NCBI GenBank assembly: GCA_958405565.1
Contig: CATYEN010000002.1
Location: 1 to 64,000 of the forward strand
Length of the DNA: 64,000 bases
Reading direction: 5' to 3'
Source: an uncultured Collinsella sp.
GTDB lineage: Bacteria; Actinomycetota; Coriobacteriia; Coriobacteriales; Coriobacteriaceae
The first letter of the stretch is position 1, and every line of letters starts with the position of its first letter. The position numbers and the translations under genes are program-made. The notes under the pieces are model-generated. The model was not told the origin of the DNA. It searched no databases and was given only the letters and a program-made list of their open reading frames with translations. Below are positions 33,816 through 43,019 of this stretch, one piece after another.

Positions 33816-35783
33816 CTAGCGCAGGGAGCGCAGGCCGCCGGCTTCTTTATCTAGTGCTGTGAAGCGCACGACATCCAGGTGCTCCAGGATGCTGATGGCT
33901 CGTTTGCGCGACACGCCTAGGGCCTCGCGCAACACACTCGTGGTGGCAGCGCCACCGGCGTCGGCAATGGCGGAAGCGACGAGCTCACGCGCGCGGGCCT
34001 CAGCGGCAGCAGACAGGGCAACGTCGCGCTCGACCTTCACGATGGAACGATTAAGCGAAAGCTCGCGCAGGGCGCGCGTCATGGTGTCGCGATCGAGCTG
34101 TAGTCGCTCGCCCACCTCGGGCAACGTCGGTGCGTCGAGGCCCGTCTCGTCAAGCAGCGCGACGATCCGCTCGCATGCCTCGCGCACCACGCGTGCCGCC
34201 GCGGCGGCCGAATGCGGATCGAATACCTCGGCACCCTCGGTGGCGCACACGCCACGCGAGCAGCCCTCGGCAATCAGGGCCGCGGCAACGCCTTCATCAG
34301 CGGCAGGCCACGCAGCATGGGCAACGGCGCCGGGCGTAAAGCCCGTCTCTTTGGGAGCCGCCGAGTGCATGGCCGACAGGGTCGCCGCCAGTGCATCCAT
34401 CGCGGCGTCGAGCACCACAGCGTCCGCCAAGAGGCCCGCATCGCCCACGGCAAGCTTGCGAACGGAGCCCTGCGCCACCAACCCGCGCAGTGCGGCATCG
34501 ACCTCGCCGACACCAAGATCCAAAGCCTCGGCAACATCAATCGCCGTAACCGGCAGCGTCTGCAACGCCAGCCAAGCGCCCACACCGCCCGCGATATCGC
34601 CGGACTCGAGCGCCGCAAACAGCGCGCGCTCGCCGGCCGAAAGCTCGCGCGAGCGACGGCAGCGCGAAAGCAGCACGCGCCCGCCGCCAATAAGCATCAC
34701 GGGCGAATAGGACAGCACCACAACATGGTCCCCGGCACGCAGCGGCAACGGCTCCTCCAAGCGAACCTGAACGATACGGGTCTCGCCCACTGCCATGGGG
34801 GCCTCGTCCTCCATGAACATGATGCGACCGACAACCTCGGCCGTACCCGCCATCACGTGCACACGCGCACCCGACTCGAGCACACGCGGCTTGGCTCCCT
34901 CGCGACCCAAATACGTAAACGTCATCATAAAGCGCATCGACTGGCCAAAACGGCCCGGCACGCCGAGCATCTCACCGCGATCGAGCGCGGCGACAGCATC
35001 GCCCACCAAGTTGAGCGCCACACGCTGGCCGGGCAACGCCCGCGGCGTATCGTCATGTACCTGAATCCCGCGCACACGACAGACCGTACGCGACGGTAAC
35101 GCCATCAGCTCGTCACCCACCGCAACCGGCGCATCGTGCAGCGTTCCCGTCACCACGGTACCGGCGCCCTTGATCGTAAAGCAGCGGTCGATGGGCAGCC
35201 GCGGCGCGGCATCGGTGGTCTCGGCACGGGCACGGCAGGCATCCCAGCAAGCGGCAACCTGCTCGTCGAGCGCAGCCAGCAGGTCATCGATTCCCGCGCC
35301 GGTCTTGGACGACACAGGCACGGTCGACGCGCCCGCAAACACGGTGTCCGACAAAAAGTCATCAACATCGAGCTCGGCAAGCTCGGTCATCTCGGCATCG
35401 GCCAGGTCGCACATAGTCAGCGCCACCACCATATGCGTAACGCCCAGCAGCTCCAGCACATGCACGTGCTCGCGGGTCTGCGGCATCACGCCCTCGACGG
35501 CCGAAACCACCAGCACGGCCACGTCGATACCCGTGGCGCCCTGCACCATGGCGCGCAAGTAATGCGCGTGGCCCGGCACGTCGACCAGGCCAACGATCTT
35601 GCCACTCGGCAGCGCTAGCTCGCCAAAGCCCAGCTCCACGGTCATACCGCGACGGCGCTCAACCTCCAGACGGTCGGGATTCTTACCGGTCAGCGCCTCG
35701 ATCAGTGCCGACTTACCGTGGTCGACGTGGCCCGCCGTGCCAACGATAACGGGACACTCCATCAGCGCCTGAACCTCACTCAT
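33816..35783 (-). CDS. selB: Selenocysteine-specific elongation factor
   Basis: The 655-residue GTPase delivers selenocysteinyl-tRNA to UGA codons marked by a SECIS hairpin. Motifs are GTAGHVDHGKSALIEAL (G1), RGMTVELGF (G2), DVPGHAHYL (G3) and ALTMCDLAD (G4). EF-Tu-like beta domains follow, then about 250 residues of winged-helix repeats for SECIS binding. The start overlaps the selA stop by four bases (ATGA), so the two are translationally coupled. Confidence 0.95.
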   Translation of the reverse strand: MSEVQALMECPVIVGTAGHVDHGKSALIEALTGKNPDRLEVERRRGMTVELGFGELALPSGKIVGLVDVPGHAHYLRAMVQGATGIDVAVLVVSAVEGVMPQTREHVHVLELLGVTHMVVALTMCDLADAEMTELAELDVDDFLSDTVFAGASTVPVSSKTGAGIDDLLAALDEQVAACWDACRARAETTDAAPRLPIDRCFTIKGAGTVVTGTLHDAPVAVGDELMALPSRTVCRVRGIQVHDDTPRALPGQRVALNLVGDAVAALDRGEMLGVPGRFGQSMRFMMTFTYLGREGAKPRVLESGARVHVMAGTAEVVGRIMFMEDEAPMAVGETRIVQVRLEEPLPLRAGDHVVVLSYSPVMLIGGGRVLLSRCRRSRELSAGERALFAALESGDIAGGVGAWLALQTLPVTAIDVAEALDLGVGEVDAALRGLVAQGSVRKLAVGDAGLLADAVVLDAAMDALAATLSAMHSAAPKETGFTPGAVAHAAWPAADEGVAAALIAEGCSRGVCATEGAEVFDPHSAAAAARVVREACERIVALLDETGLDAPTLPEVGERLQLDRDTMTRALRELSLNRSIVKVERDVALSAAAEARARELVASAIADAGGAATTSVLREALGVSRKRAISILEHLDVVRFTALDKEAGGLRSLR

Positions 35784-37237
35784 CGAGCAATCGCCTTCTC
35801 AACGCATGCGGCAAGCGTCGACGCCGCCGTCTCGATATCGCGGTCGCCCACGAGCGTGCGCACATCAAACAAAATGCGATCGTGCGAAGTGCGCGTGACG
35901 ACCGGCGTGTCGAAGTCCTGGACAAGCGAGCGCTTGAGCGCGTCGACCGTCAGGCGCTCGTCAACAAGACGCACGGCAACGCACATCGTCGGCAGCTCAA
36001 CGGTAGGCAGCGAACCGCCACCGGGCGTCGAGGACTCCTCGACAATCTCCACCTGAACGGCGCACGGGCAACCGGCCTTATCGAGTCCGGCGACCATACG
36101 ATCGCGCAGCTTGCGGGCACGACGCTCCAAATGAGCCTGTGGAAGCGTGAGCATGCTGAGCACCGGAATATCGCGATGGGCCACGTCGGCGCCGTCCATG
36201 TAGATACGCAGCGTAGCCTCGAGCGCCGTGAGCGCCAACTTGCCCGGGCGCAGGGCGCGCATAAGCGGATGCGACTCACAGGCCTGGATCAGATCACGAC
36301 GGCCCATGATAATGCCCGCCTGCGCCGCGCCCAGCAGCTTATCGCCCGAGCACGACACGATATCGAGTCCTGCCGCGACCGAAGCCGGCGTGGTTTCCTC
36401 GCCGCCGCGCACCAGGATGTCATCAGGCAATAGCGCCCCCGAACCCTGGTCTTCATAGAACAGCAGGCCATGCTTGTGGGCCAGGGCGGCAAGCTCCCGA
36501 GAGCCCACTTCCTCGTGAAAGCCCTCGATACGATAGTTGGAAGGATGGACCTTGAGGATCATGGCCGTATCGGGCGTAATGGCTTGCTCATAATCTGCCA
36601 GGTGCGTGCGGTTGGTGGCTCCGACCTCGACGAGCTTGGCGCCCGAAGCCTCCATTACATCGGGGATGCGGAAGCTGCCGCCGATCTCGACAAGCTCGCC
36701 GCGGCTGACGATGACCTCCTTGCCTGCGGCATGGGTCGCCAGCACCAGCAGCACGGCGGCGGCGTTATTGTTAACGACCAGTGCGTCCTCGGCACCGGTA
36801 AGCGAGCGGATGAGCTGCGCGGCGTGCTCCTTGCGCGACCCGCGCGAGCAGGTGTCCACGCTGTACTCGAGCGTGCTGTAGCCGCGCGCGACCTCGGCCA
36901 CGGCCTTGGCGGCCGACTCCGCGAGCGGGGCGCGACCCAAATTGGTATGGATAACCACACCCGTGGCGTTGACGGCAGGACGCAGACTCGGCAGCGCGGA
37001 GCGATGCGCACGCCACTCGATGGCCGAGGCCAGGTCGCGCTTAGAGCGCGGGGCGGCACCGGCGCGAATGGCGGCGCGCTCCTCGTCGAGCTCGGCCGTG
37101 ACGGCGGCATGCACCACCGCGTCGCAGGTCTCCCCCGCCGCCTTCACCACTGGCCACTCGGCAAGCAGCTCGTTGACGGATGGAATGGCGCGCAGGCGGG
37201 CGCGCACCTCATCGGACATGTTCTGGCTATCGCTCAT
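35780..37237 (-). CDS. selA: L-seryl-tRNA(Sec) selenium transferase
   Basis: The 485-residue PLP enzyme converts seryl-tRNA(Sec) to selenocysteinyl-tRNA(Sec) using selenophosphate. It has the N-terminal IPSVNELL tRNA-binding segment, VIHTNLGRAPLAESAAKAV, LVVNNNAAAVLLVL, and the PLP lysine in SCSGDKLLGAAQAGIIMG (about residue 285). The ATG at 37237 has AAAGG eight bases upstream. SelD, which supplies selenophosphate, is not in the window. Confidence 0.95.
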   Translation of the reverse strand: MSDSQNMSDEVRARLRAIPSVNELLAEWPVVKAAGETCDAVVHAAVTAELDEERAAIRAGAAPRSKRDLASAIEWRAHRSALPSLRPAVNATGVVIHTNLGRAPLAESAAKAVAEVARGYSTLEYSVDTCSRGSRKEHAAQLIRSLTGAEDALVVNNNAAAVLLVLATHAAGKEVIVSRGELVEIGGSFRIPDVMEASGAKLVEVGATNRTHLADYEQAITPDTAMILKVHPSNYRIEGFHEEVGSRELAALAHKHGLLFYEDQGSGALLPDDILVRGGEETTPASVAAGLDIVSCSGDKLLGAAQAGIIMGRRDLIQACESHPLMRALRPGKLALTALEATLRIYMDGADVAHRDIPVLSMLTLPQAHLERRARKLRDRMVAGLDKAGCPCAVQVEIVEESSTPGGGSLPTVELPTMCVAVRLVDERLTVDALKRSLVQDFDTPVVTRTSHDRILFDVRTLVGDRDIETAASTLAACVEKAIAR

Positions 37238-37312
37238 GTGCAGCCTTTCAAAACCAAGGGCAGATCAGTCGATCGTTCATCAAAAACCAGCCGAATCAAT
37301 CTGCTGAATCAT

Positions 37313-39430
37313 TCAATCGCTATTATCCTCGCGTGCCGCGATCTTTTCCACGCGAACGGCGTTTTCCTGGGTGAGCGCAGCGCTCGTCAACGGGTCCCAA
37401 CGCAACGGCGTATGGTCGAGCGGACCCACGCCCAAGGCTTGAGCGCCACCGGCATCGGCGCCAAACGAACGCCCGCCGGGAGCGGCCGAGGTGAAGATGC
37501 ACGCCGGATGCAGATACGGCGTCGTCTCCACGCGCACGCGGTCGCGGCCCATATCGCTCACGAGTTCGACGACCTCGCCGTCGGCGATGCCCATATGCGC
37601 AGCAGCATCGGCATTCATCTGCACGGCATCCAGGTCCGATCCAGCCTCGGCGGCACCTTGGGCAGCGAGCCTGCGCGAAGTATGCGACTCAAAGGGACGG
37701 TTGCCGCTAATGAGGCGAAACATCCCCGGGCCGGGCTCCACCATGGGAGCGATCCAGTTGGGCACACGACCCATGCCGGCTCGCTCCCATATGTCGCTTG
37801 CCAGCGCAATCTTGCCGCCATCCAAGGGAATCGCAGGCTCGCCCGTACGCGACGGCAACGCAACACCCGTGTCGGCCCAACCGCGCTCCTTGAGCTCGTC
37901 CAGATTGATCCCAAACGGTGCCACCTGGGCAGCCGCCAGATCGTCAGACGTAAACTGAAAGTACTCGCCCACGCCACACGCCTGCGCCAGACCGGCAAAG
38001 ATCTCCCGACCGGGACGCGTGTCGTCATGCTGCACAGGCAGCACGGCGTTGCGGTAGAATACGCGCGAATCATTGGCGCCCACGGCTGTGCCCACGCCGC
38101 GGTCAGCCTCCAGATACGTCACGTCGGGCAGCACGAAGTCGGAAGCACGCGCCGTCTCGGACCAGCGAATATCAATCGTCACGAGCAAGTCGAGCTGCTG
38201 CAAAATACTCAACCAAGCCTGTGCATTGCCATAGCCCGCACCGGGGTTACTGGCATAGACGATGAGCCCACGCAAATCGCCGGCAAGAATCGACTGACCG
38301 ATAGTCGTGCACAGGCCGCGCACCGGATCGACCAGCGGATAGCGCTCGGACCCCAGCTTGGGCCCGCGCGGCACCGGCGGCGTCGCAAAGCGTGCGGGAT
38401 CGAGGTCGCCCAGCGCAAGCGGTGTGGGTGGATTGAGCGCTCCGCCCGCATGTCCAATACAGCCCAGCAGCACATCGACCATGCAGATAGCTCGCGCCGT
38501 CTGGGTACTGTTCGCATACGCGATACCGATGCCACCATGAAAGCCAGCGTCCACCACCGCAGCAGGCGCCGCGGCAGCTAGATCGCGCGCCGTGGCGGCG
38601 ATCTCTGCGGCCGGCACGTCGCACATCGACTCGGCCCACTCGGGCGTCCAAGCACGGGCCGCCTGCGCCAGCTCGTCAAAACCCGTGGTATAGCGGATCA
38701 CGAACTCGTGATCGTACAGGTCCTCGGCAATCAGCACGTGGACAATACCCAACAGCAGCGCCAAGTCGCAGCCCGGACGCACGCGCAGCCAGCGGTCGGC
38801 AAGCGCAGCCGAGCCGCTGCGCCGGGGGTCGACCACGATGATCTTCGCCCCGCGCCGGCGCGCATCGTTGAGTGTATCAACGGCCCCCATCGTCGACGAA
38901 TCGACAATGGAACGCCCCAGGTACATAATGCAATCGGTATGCGCCAGGTCGGAGGCGGGGCTATAGCCCAAGCTATGCTCCCAACCAGTGAGACGGCTTA
39001 CCTCGCAGGCGCCATCGGCACCGTACACGTTGGGCGAACCCAGCGCGTGCATAAGACGATAGCCCCAGTAGCGGTCGAACGAGGGCACGCCGAGCGTCAT
39101 GCCCAGCGCACGAGGTCCGCGCTCGTCAACAATCCCCCCAAGGCGCGCCGCGATCTGCGCGAACGCCTCGTCCCACGAAATAGCATCGAACCCCGAGCCA
39201 TCAGCTCGTCGGCGCATGGGGTGCACAATGCGATCGCGCTCGTCAAACGGCATTGCCAGGCGATGCCGTCCGCGAGCGCACAGGGCACGCGCCGCGCACG
39301 GATGTCCCACAACCGGCAACTCAGCCACCACACGCCCATCCTCAACATGAGCCGCAAAGGCGCAATCGGCATAGCATCCCCCGCATGTGGTCACCACGGC
39401 GCGACCGTCACGCTCCACAGCAGATACCAT
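37313..39430 (-). CDS. Molybdopterin-dependent oxidoreductase (DMSO reductase family), substrate unknown
   Basis: The 705-residue protein has an N-terminal [4Fe-4S] domain (CGGCYADC ... CAARALC, about residues 16-51), then the Mo-bis-MGD fold with RLTGWEHSLGYSPASDLAHTD, YLGRSIVDSS, DPRRSGSAALADRWLRVRPG and a C-terminal molydopterin-dinucleotide domain (RLISGNRPFESH). The likely Mo ligand is Cys142 in GADGACEVSR, not selenocysteine. The ATG at 39430 has AAAGGGG about nine bases upstream. It sits between selA and focA, so a formate-linked role is possible, but similarity alone does not fix the substrate. No membrane or twin-arginine signal is seen. Confidence 0.8.
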   Translation of the reverse strand: MVSAVERDGRAVVTTCGGCYADCAFAAHVEDGRVVAELPVVGHPCAARALCARGRHRLAMPFDERDRIVHPMRRRADGSGFDAISWDEAFAQIAARLGGIVDERGPRALGMTLGVPSFDRYWGYRLMHALGSPNVYGADGACEVSRLTGWEHSLGYSPASDLAHTDCIMYLGRSIVDSSTMGAVDTLNDARRRGAKIIVVDPRRSGSAALADRWLRVRPGCDLALLLGIVHVLIAEDLYDHEFVIRYTTGFDELAQAARAWTPEWAESMCDVPAAEIAATARDLAAAAPAAVVDAGFHGGIGIAYANSTQTARAICMVDVLLGCIGHAGGALNPPTPLALGDLDPARFATPPVPRGPKLGSERYPLVDPVRGLCTTIGQSILAGDLRGLIVYASNPGAGYGNAQAWLSILQQLDLLVTIDIRWSETARASDFVLPDVTYLEADRGVGTAVGANDSRVFYRNAVLPVQHDDTRPGREIFAGLAQACGVGEYFQFTSDDLAAAQVAPFGINLDELKERGWADTGVALPSRTGEPAIPLDGGKIALASDIWERAGMGRVPNWIAPMVEPGPGMFRLISGNRPFESHTSRRLAAQGAAEAGSDLDAVQMNADAAAHMGIADGEVVELVSDMGRDRVRVETTPYLHPACIFTSAAPGGRSFGADAGGAQALGVGPLDHTPLRWDPLTSAALTQENAVRVEKIAAREDNSD

Positions 39431-39499
39431 CTCGATTACCCCTTTCACCAGCCAAACACAACAGGTCAACAGCCCGGCAACGAGCCCCAGACCAAAAAA

Positions 39500-39530
39500 G
39501 CCTCCCGCACGGCAACGCCCCGCGGGAGGC
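39500..39530 (-). terminator. Terminator after focA
   Basis: GCCTCCCGC/GCGGGAGGC stem with a 13-base loop, then six T on the minus strand. It separates the hydrogenase operon from the oxidoreductase-sel genes. Confidence 0.85.
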
Positions 39531-39552
39531 CCAACGTCAAACAGACGGTATC

Positions 39553-40392
39553 TTACGCCTCGGACTTCTTGGCGTAGATAAACCAGTAGCCGAGCGCGAC
39601 CAGAACCGCACCGCCCACAATGTTGCCCAGCGTGGCAGCGGACAGGTTAAACGCAATGCCCGCAACGTTGAGCGCATCGGTGCCGGCGACGTCGGCACCA
39701 TAGCCGCACGCGTGCATCACGGCACCCATGGGCAAAAAGTACATGTTGGCGACACAGTGCTCAAAACCGCAGGCCACAAAGGCAGCGATGGGCAGCAGAA
39801 TGCCCACAACCTTATCGACCACGGTCTTGCCGGCGGTACCGATCCACACGGCCAGGCATACAAAGATGTTGCACAGGATGCCGCGGAAGAAGATCGTCAC
39901 CCAGTCGATCGTCACCTTGCCGGCGGCGACGCTCACCATGGAATTGGCGACCGCCTCGCCGTTGAGCTTATAGATGCCGGCCATGTACACCAAAAAGACG
40001 ATGAACAGGGCACCGACAAAATTGCCGACCCAGACGACGACCCAGGCCTTGAGCATCTGAGCCAGGGTGATCTTTTTGCTCTTGAGCGCACAGACCATAA
40101 GCGAATTGCCGGTAAACAGCTCGGCGCCGCACACCAGCACCAGCACCAGGCCCAGGCAAAAGCACAGGCCGCCCACGACGCGCTGGGCGCCCCAGCCGAG
40201 CGTGCTATCGCTCAAGAACACCGTAAAGAACAGGCCGCCGAAGGCAATGAACGCACCGGCGAACATTGCCAACAGAAAGGCCTTAGCGACCGGCAGGTTG
40301 GCCTTGGTCACGCCGGCGGCCTCGGTCTTGGCCTCGATCGCGGCGGGCGCCAGGCAATCGGGAGCGGGATACTCCACCTTGGAATCTGCCAT
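39553..40392 (-). CDS. focA: Formate channel, formate/nitrite transporter family
   Basis: The 279-residue membrane protein has six hydrophobic segments and the family signature GNFVGALFIVFLVYMAG. It also carries FFRGILCNIFVCLAVW and FEHCVANMYFLPMG with the conserved histidine of the FNT pore. It would move formate across the cell membrane, supplying or exporting substrate of the adjacent formate hydrogenlyase. The ATG at 40392 is preferred over an in-frame codon at 40431; the ribosome site is only moderate. It follows hycI by about 40 bp. Confidence 0.93.
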   Translation of the reverse strand: MADSKVEYPAPDCLAPAAIEAKTEAAGVTKANLPVAKAFLLAMFAGAFIAFGGLFFTVFLSDSTLGWGAQRVVGGLCFCLGLVLVLVCGAELFTGNSLMVCALKSKKITLAQMLKAWVVVWVGNFVGALFIVFLVYMAGIYKLNGEAVANSMVSVAAGKVTIDWVTIFFRGILCNIFVCLAVWIGTAGKTVVDKVVGILLPIAAFVACGFEHCVANMYFLPMGAVMHACGYGADVAGTDALNVAGIAFNLSAATLGNIVGGAVLVALGYWFIYAKKSEA

Positions 40393-40431
40393 GTCAATCA
40401 CTTCTTTCCTAATCAGCAGGGACAAGCGCAC

Positions 40432-40935
40432 CTATCGCTCTTGCCCCAAGCGGACAAAGTGGGAAAAGTCGTTGGCGGCCACGGCGTCGTACACGGCGTC
40501 GACGGCGTCAAAGACTTCCGGGGACATGGGGTTGTAGAACTCCGTGTCGCCCGGCTGAATCCCGACGAAGACGTTATCATCGCACGATTGCTCAATCTCT
40601 TCGATCAGAATAGACAAAGGAAGCGAATGCGTGGTGAACATCGACTTGCGGGCCACATCGCGCTTGTCGAGCAAACGGATGGACCCGACGGGCAGCGCCA
40701 TGTCGGCAGCATCGACCAAGACCAGACGCGGCGGACGCTCGCGCTTGACCTCGATGATGTCGTCCTCGGGCGTTTGGCCGCCGTCGATGGTGTACCAACC
40801 GGCGATGGGTGCGTCTTCCATCTTTTTGGAAAGCACGGGGCCGGCGGCATCGTCGGCACGCAGCACGCTTCCCGCCGTGAGCACGATACCCGCAAACGAG
40901 GCGCCGTTTACACGTCCATCTACAACGCGACCCAT
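40432..40935 (-). CDS. hycI: Hydrogenase maturation endopeptidase
   Basis: The 167-residue protein fits the HycI/HybD family: IVLTAGSVLRADDAAGP is the nickel-sensing motif (normally GNxLxxDDGxG), followed by VLVDAADM and TTHSLPLSILIEEI. It removes the C-terminal tail of the large subunit after nickel insertion. HyfG here ends in such a tail. The start overlaps the hycH stop (TAATG). Confidence 0.88.
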   Translation of the reverse strand: MGRVVDGRVNGASFAGIVLTAGSVLRADDAAGPVLSKKMEDAPIAGWYTIDGGQTPEDDIIEVKRERPPRLVLVDAADMALPVGSIRLLDKRDVARKSMFTTHSLPLSILIEEIEQSCDDNVFVGIQPGDTEFYNPMSPEVFDAVDAVYDAVAANDFSHFVRLGQER

Positions 40936-41516
40936 TACTGCAACCTCCCCGTCAGATACACGCCCGACACATCGCGCACGCGCTCAACCAGATCGCGCAA
41001 CTTCATTAAGAACGCGACCTGCTGGGCATGTAGGCCAAAGTCGTCGTCGAACACCGAGATGCCGGCCTTGGCCGACCCGCGAAAACCGCGCTCGTCGAGC
41101 AGCGCATCGCAGGCCTCAAGCAGCGACGGCACCGCCGCCTTGTCGAGCTGGCACTCGCCAAAGGAGCGGATGGCCTCAAACTTAGTCCGGGCCTCCCCCT
41201 CCGGCAGCGCGTCGACGAGCGAATAGAAGACGTTCACCGGCACCGACAGGCGCGGCTCAAAGCAGTCGAGCACGCCGGTGTGGTGGCCCACGGCGAGCGT
41301 GTAGTACAGCACGTCGCAGGCCTCCTGGGGAACGTCTTCCTCGGTCTCCACAAACTTACGCGTGAGCTCGTAAAAGACCACCTGGTCGGGCGCATGGCCC
41401 AGGCAGGGGTCGGCGACGCCCTCGGCGGCCTCGTCGCTTGCGCGCGAGGCATCGCCAAAGGAGCCGCCGAGCATACCGGGGCCCGCAAAGTAACCAGAGC
41501 GGTCCGTGAGCTCCAT
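40935..41516 (-). CDS. hycH: Formate hydrogenlyase maturation protein HycH-like
   Basis: The 193-residue soluble protein contains QVVFYELTRKFVETEEDVPQ and VLYYTLAVGHHTGVLDCF, matching HycH, an accessory protein of formate hydrogenlyase large-subunit processing. The ATG directly abuts the hyfI stop codon (TAGATG). It carries about 30 extra N-terminal residues rich in Gly/Ser/Ala compared with the core. Its place between hyfI and hycI is the classical one. Confidence 0.8.
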   Translation of the reverse strand: MELTDRSGYFAGPGMLGGSFGDASRASDEAAEGVADPCLGHAPDQVVFYELTRKFVETEEDVPQEACDVLYYTLAVGHHTGVLDCFEPRLSVPVNVFYSLVDALPEGEARTKFEAIRSFGECQLDKAAVPSLLEACDALLDERGFRGSAKAGISVFDDDFGLHAQQVAFLMKLRDLVERVRDVSGVYLTGRLQ

Positions 41517-42299
41517 CTAGCGACCTCCGGCCAGCACCAGATCCTGCAGCGCCGAGTACACCTCGACGCGGCGGGGATCATCCTGCTTGTCGATGAGCAG
41601 CGCCATGGCACCGCGGATATCGCCCTTGGGTGCGCCCTCGAGCGTATCCATAAACTCGTTGGCCAGGTCGCGACCATAGCGGTAACCGCTCATGGCGCGA
41701 GCCTCGCGCTCAATGGCAACGCGCAGCTTGTACGGCACGCCGGGGTGCAGGATATCGGCCTGCTCGCCGGCGGCCTCCACCGTGGTCTCGTCATGGAGCT
41801 TTTGGTCAAGCAGACCGAGCGCCATGGCAAAGCCGTAGATGGTCTGCGCGGGGCTGGGCAGGCAGCCGGGGATGTAGACATCGACCGGCAGAATCTTGTC
41901 GGTGCCGCCCCAGACGCAGTAGTTGTCGTAGAAGATGCCGCCAGTGCAGCCGCACGCGCCGTAGGACACCACGATCTTGGGATCGGGTGCGGCCTCAAAG
42001 GCGCGCAGGGCCGGCATGCGCATGGCTCGCGTCACGGCGCCGGTGTACAGCAGCACGTCGGCGTGACGGGGCGAGGGCACGACCTTAATACCAAAACGCT
42101 CGACGTCGAAGACGGGCGTAATAGAACCGAAGATCTCGATCTCGCAGCCGTTGCAGCCGCCGCAGTCAACACGGTAGACGTACACCGAGCGTTTGATCTT
42201 CTTAAGAAGGGTCGCCTTGGCCTTCTCGATGCTCTCGTCGAGCTCGATCTTGGTCGGGCGGTACTGAAGCCGCTCGGGCAAAAGCGTGGGTTCGGCCAT
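41517..42299 (-). CDS. hyfI: Group 4 [NiFe]-hydrogenase small subunit (HycG/HyfI)
   Basis: The 260-residue protein is a NuoB homologue that ligates one [4Fe-4S] cluster through CGGCNGCEIE (about residues 46-54), SYGACGCTGGIF and DVYIPGCLPSP. It passes electrons to the NiFe site of HyfG. The C-terminal 80 residues extend beyond the minimal NuoB fold, as in HycG. It starts two bases after hyfH ends. Confidence 0.93.
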   Translation of the reverse strand: MAEPTLLPERLQYRPTKIELDESIEKAKATLLKKIKRSVYVYRVDCGGCNGCEIEIFGSITPVFDVERFGIKVVPSPRHADVLLYTGAVTRAMRMPALRAFEAAPDPKIVVSYGACGCTGGIFYDNYCVWGGTDKILPVDVYIPGCLPSPAQTIYGFAMALGLLDQKLHDETTVEAAGEQADILHPGVPYKLRVAIEREARAMSGYRYGRDLANEFMDTLEGAPKGDIRGAMALLIDKQDDPRRVEVYSALQDLVLAGGR

Positions 42300-42301
42300 G
42301 G

Positions 42302-43018
42302 TTACTCCTCCTTCGTATCAAAATCCATGATGATGCCCTCGACCGGCGCAGGTCCGGCGGGGATCTCGGGCGCATCGGGGTTGAGCTCGCGGTCGATATA
42401 CTCCGGGTTCACGCCGTGGCCGCCCAGATACTCCATGCCGGGGCCCTGGGGCTCACCGGACGCAAGCGTCTCGTTGGCAGCCATGCCACGCGCGTTGCCG
42501 GTCTTTACGGCCGAGGCGGCGCGCAGGGCGTCGAGCTCGCGCTTGCACTCCTGGCACATACCGACGGTACGGGCGGCCTGCTCGGCCTCCATGCCGCCGG
42601 CCTTTTGCAGCAGGCGCTTGGCGTAGTCGATCTCCTTGTGCGGGGCAAACGGCTTGCCGCAACGCGAGCAGTGCTCGAGCGTATAGACGCTCTTGCTGGT
42701 GAGGTCGTCCTTGCTCATGACGGCCAGCTCAAACTCCTCGGTGAGCTTGATGGCCTCCATGGGGCAGGCTTCCTCGCAGCGGCCGCAAAAGATGCAGCGA
42801 CCGTAGTCGATCGACCAGGTGATGGTATCGGCCGCAAGGTCGGTGTCCATGCGAATGGCATCGGCCGGGCACGCCACGCCGCAGGCACCGCAGGCGATGC
42901 AGAGCTCCGCGTTGTGCTCGGGCTTGCCGCGCATGTCCTTGTTGGTGGGGAACGGCGCAAACGGGTACTTGACCGTCGCGTCGCCCGCCTTCGCGTTGAC
43001 CTTCCAAAGCTTCAGCAT
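42302..43018 (-). CDS. hyfH: Hydrogenase ferredoxin subunit (HycF/HyfH)
   Basis: The 238-residue protein has two [4Fe-4S] motifs (CIACGACGVACP and CIFCGRCEEACP) like NuoI, then a third cysteine module CSRCGKPF ... CQECKRE, probably a zinc ribbon. It wires electrons between the HycB-type ferredoxins and the small subunit. The ATG at 43018 has GAGGAGG about ten bases upstream inside the end of hyfG; the longer open frame to 43141 overlaps hyfG and is spurious. Confidence 0.92.
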   Translation of the reverse strand: MLKLWKVNAKAGDATVKYPFAPFPTNKDMRGKPEHNAELCIACGACGVACPADAIRMDTDLAADTITWSIDYGRCIFCGRCEEACPMEAIKLTEEFELAVMSKDDLTSKSVYTLEHCSRCGKPFAPHKEIDYAKRLLQKAGGMEAEQAARTVGMCQECKRELDALRAASAVKTGNARGMAANETLASGEPQGPGMEYLGGHGVNPEYIDRELNPDAPEIPAGPAPVEGIIMDFDTKEE

Positions 43019-43019
43019 A

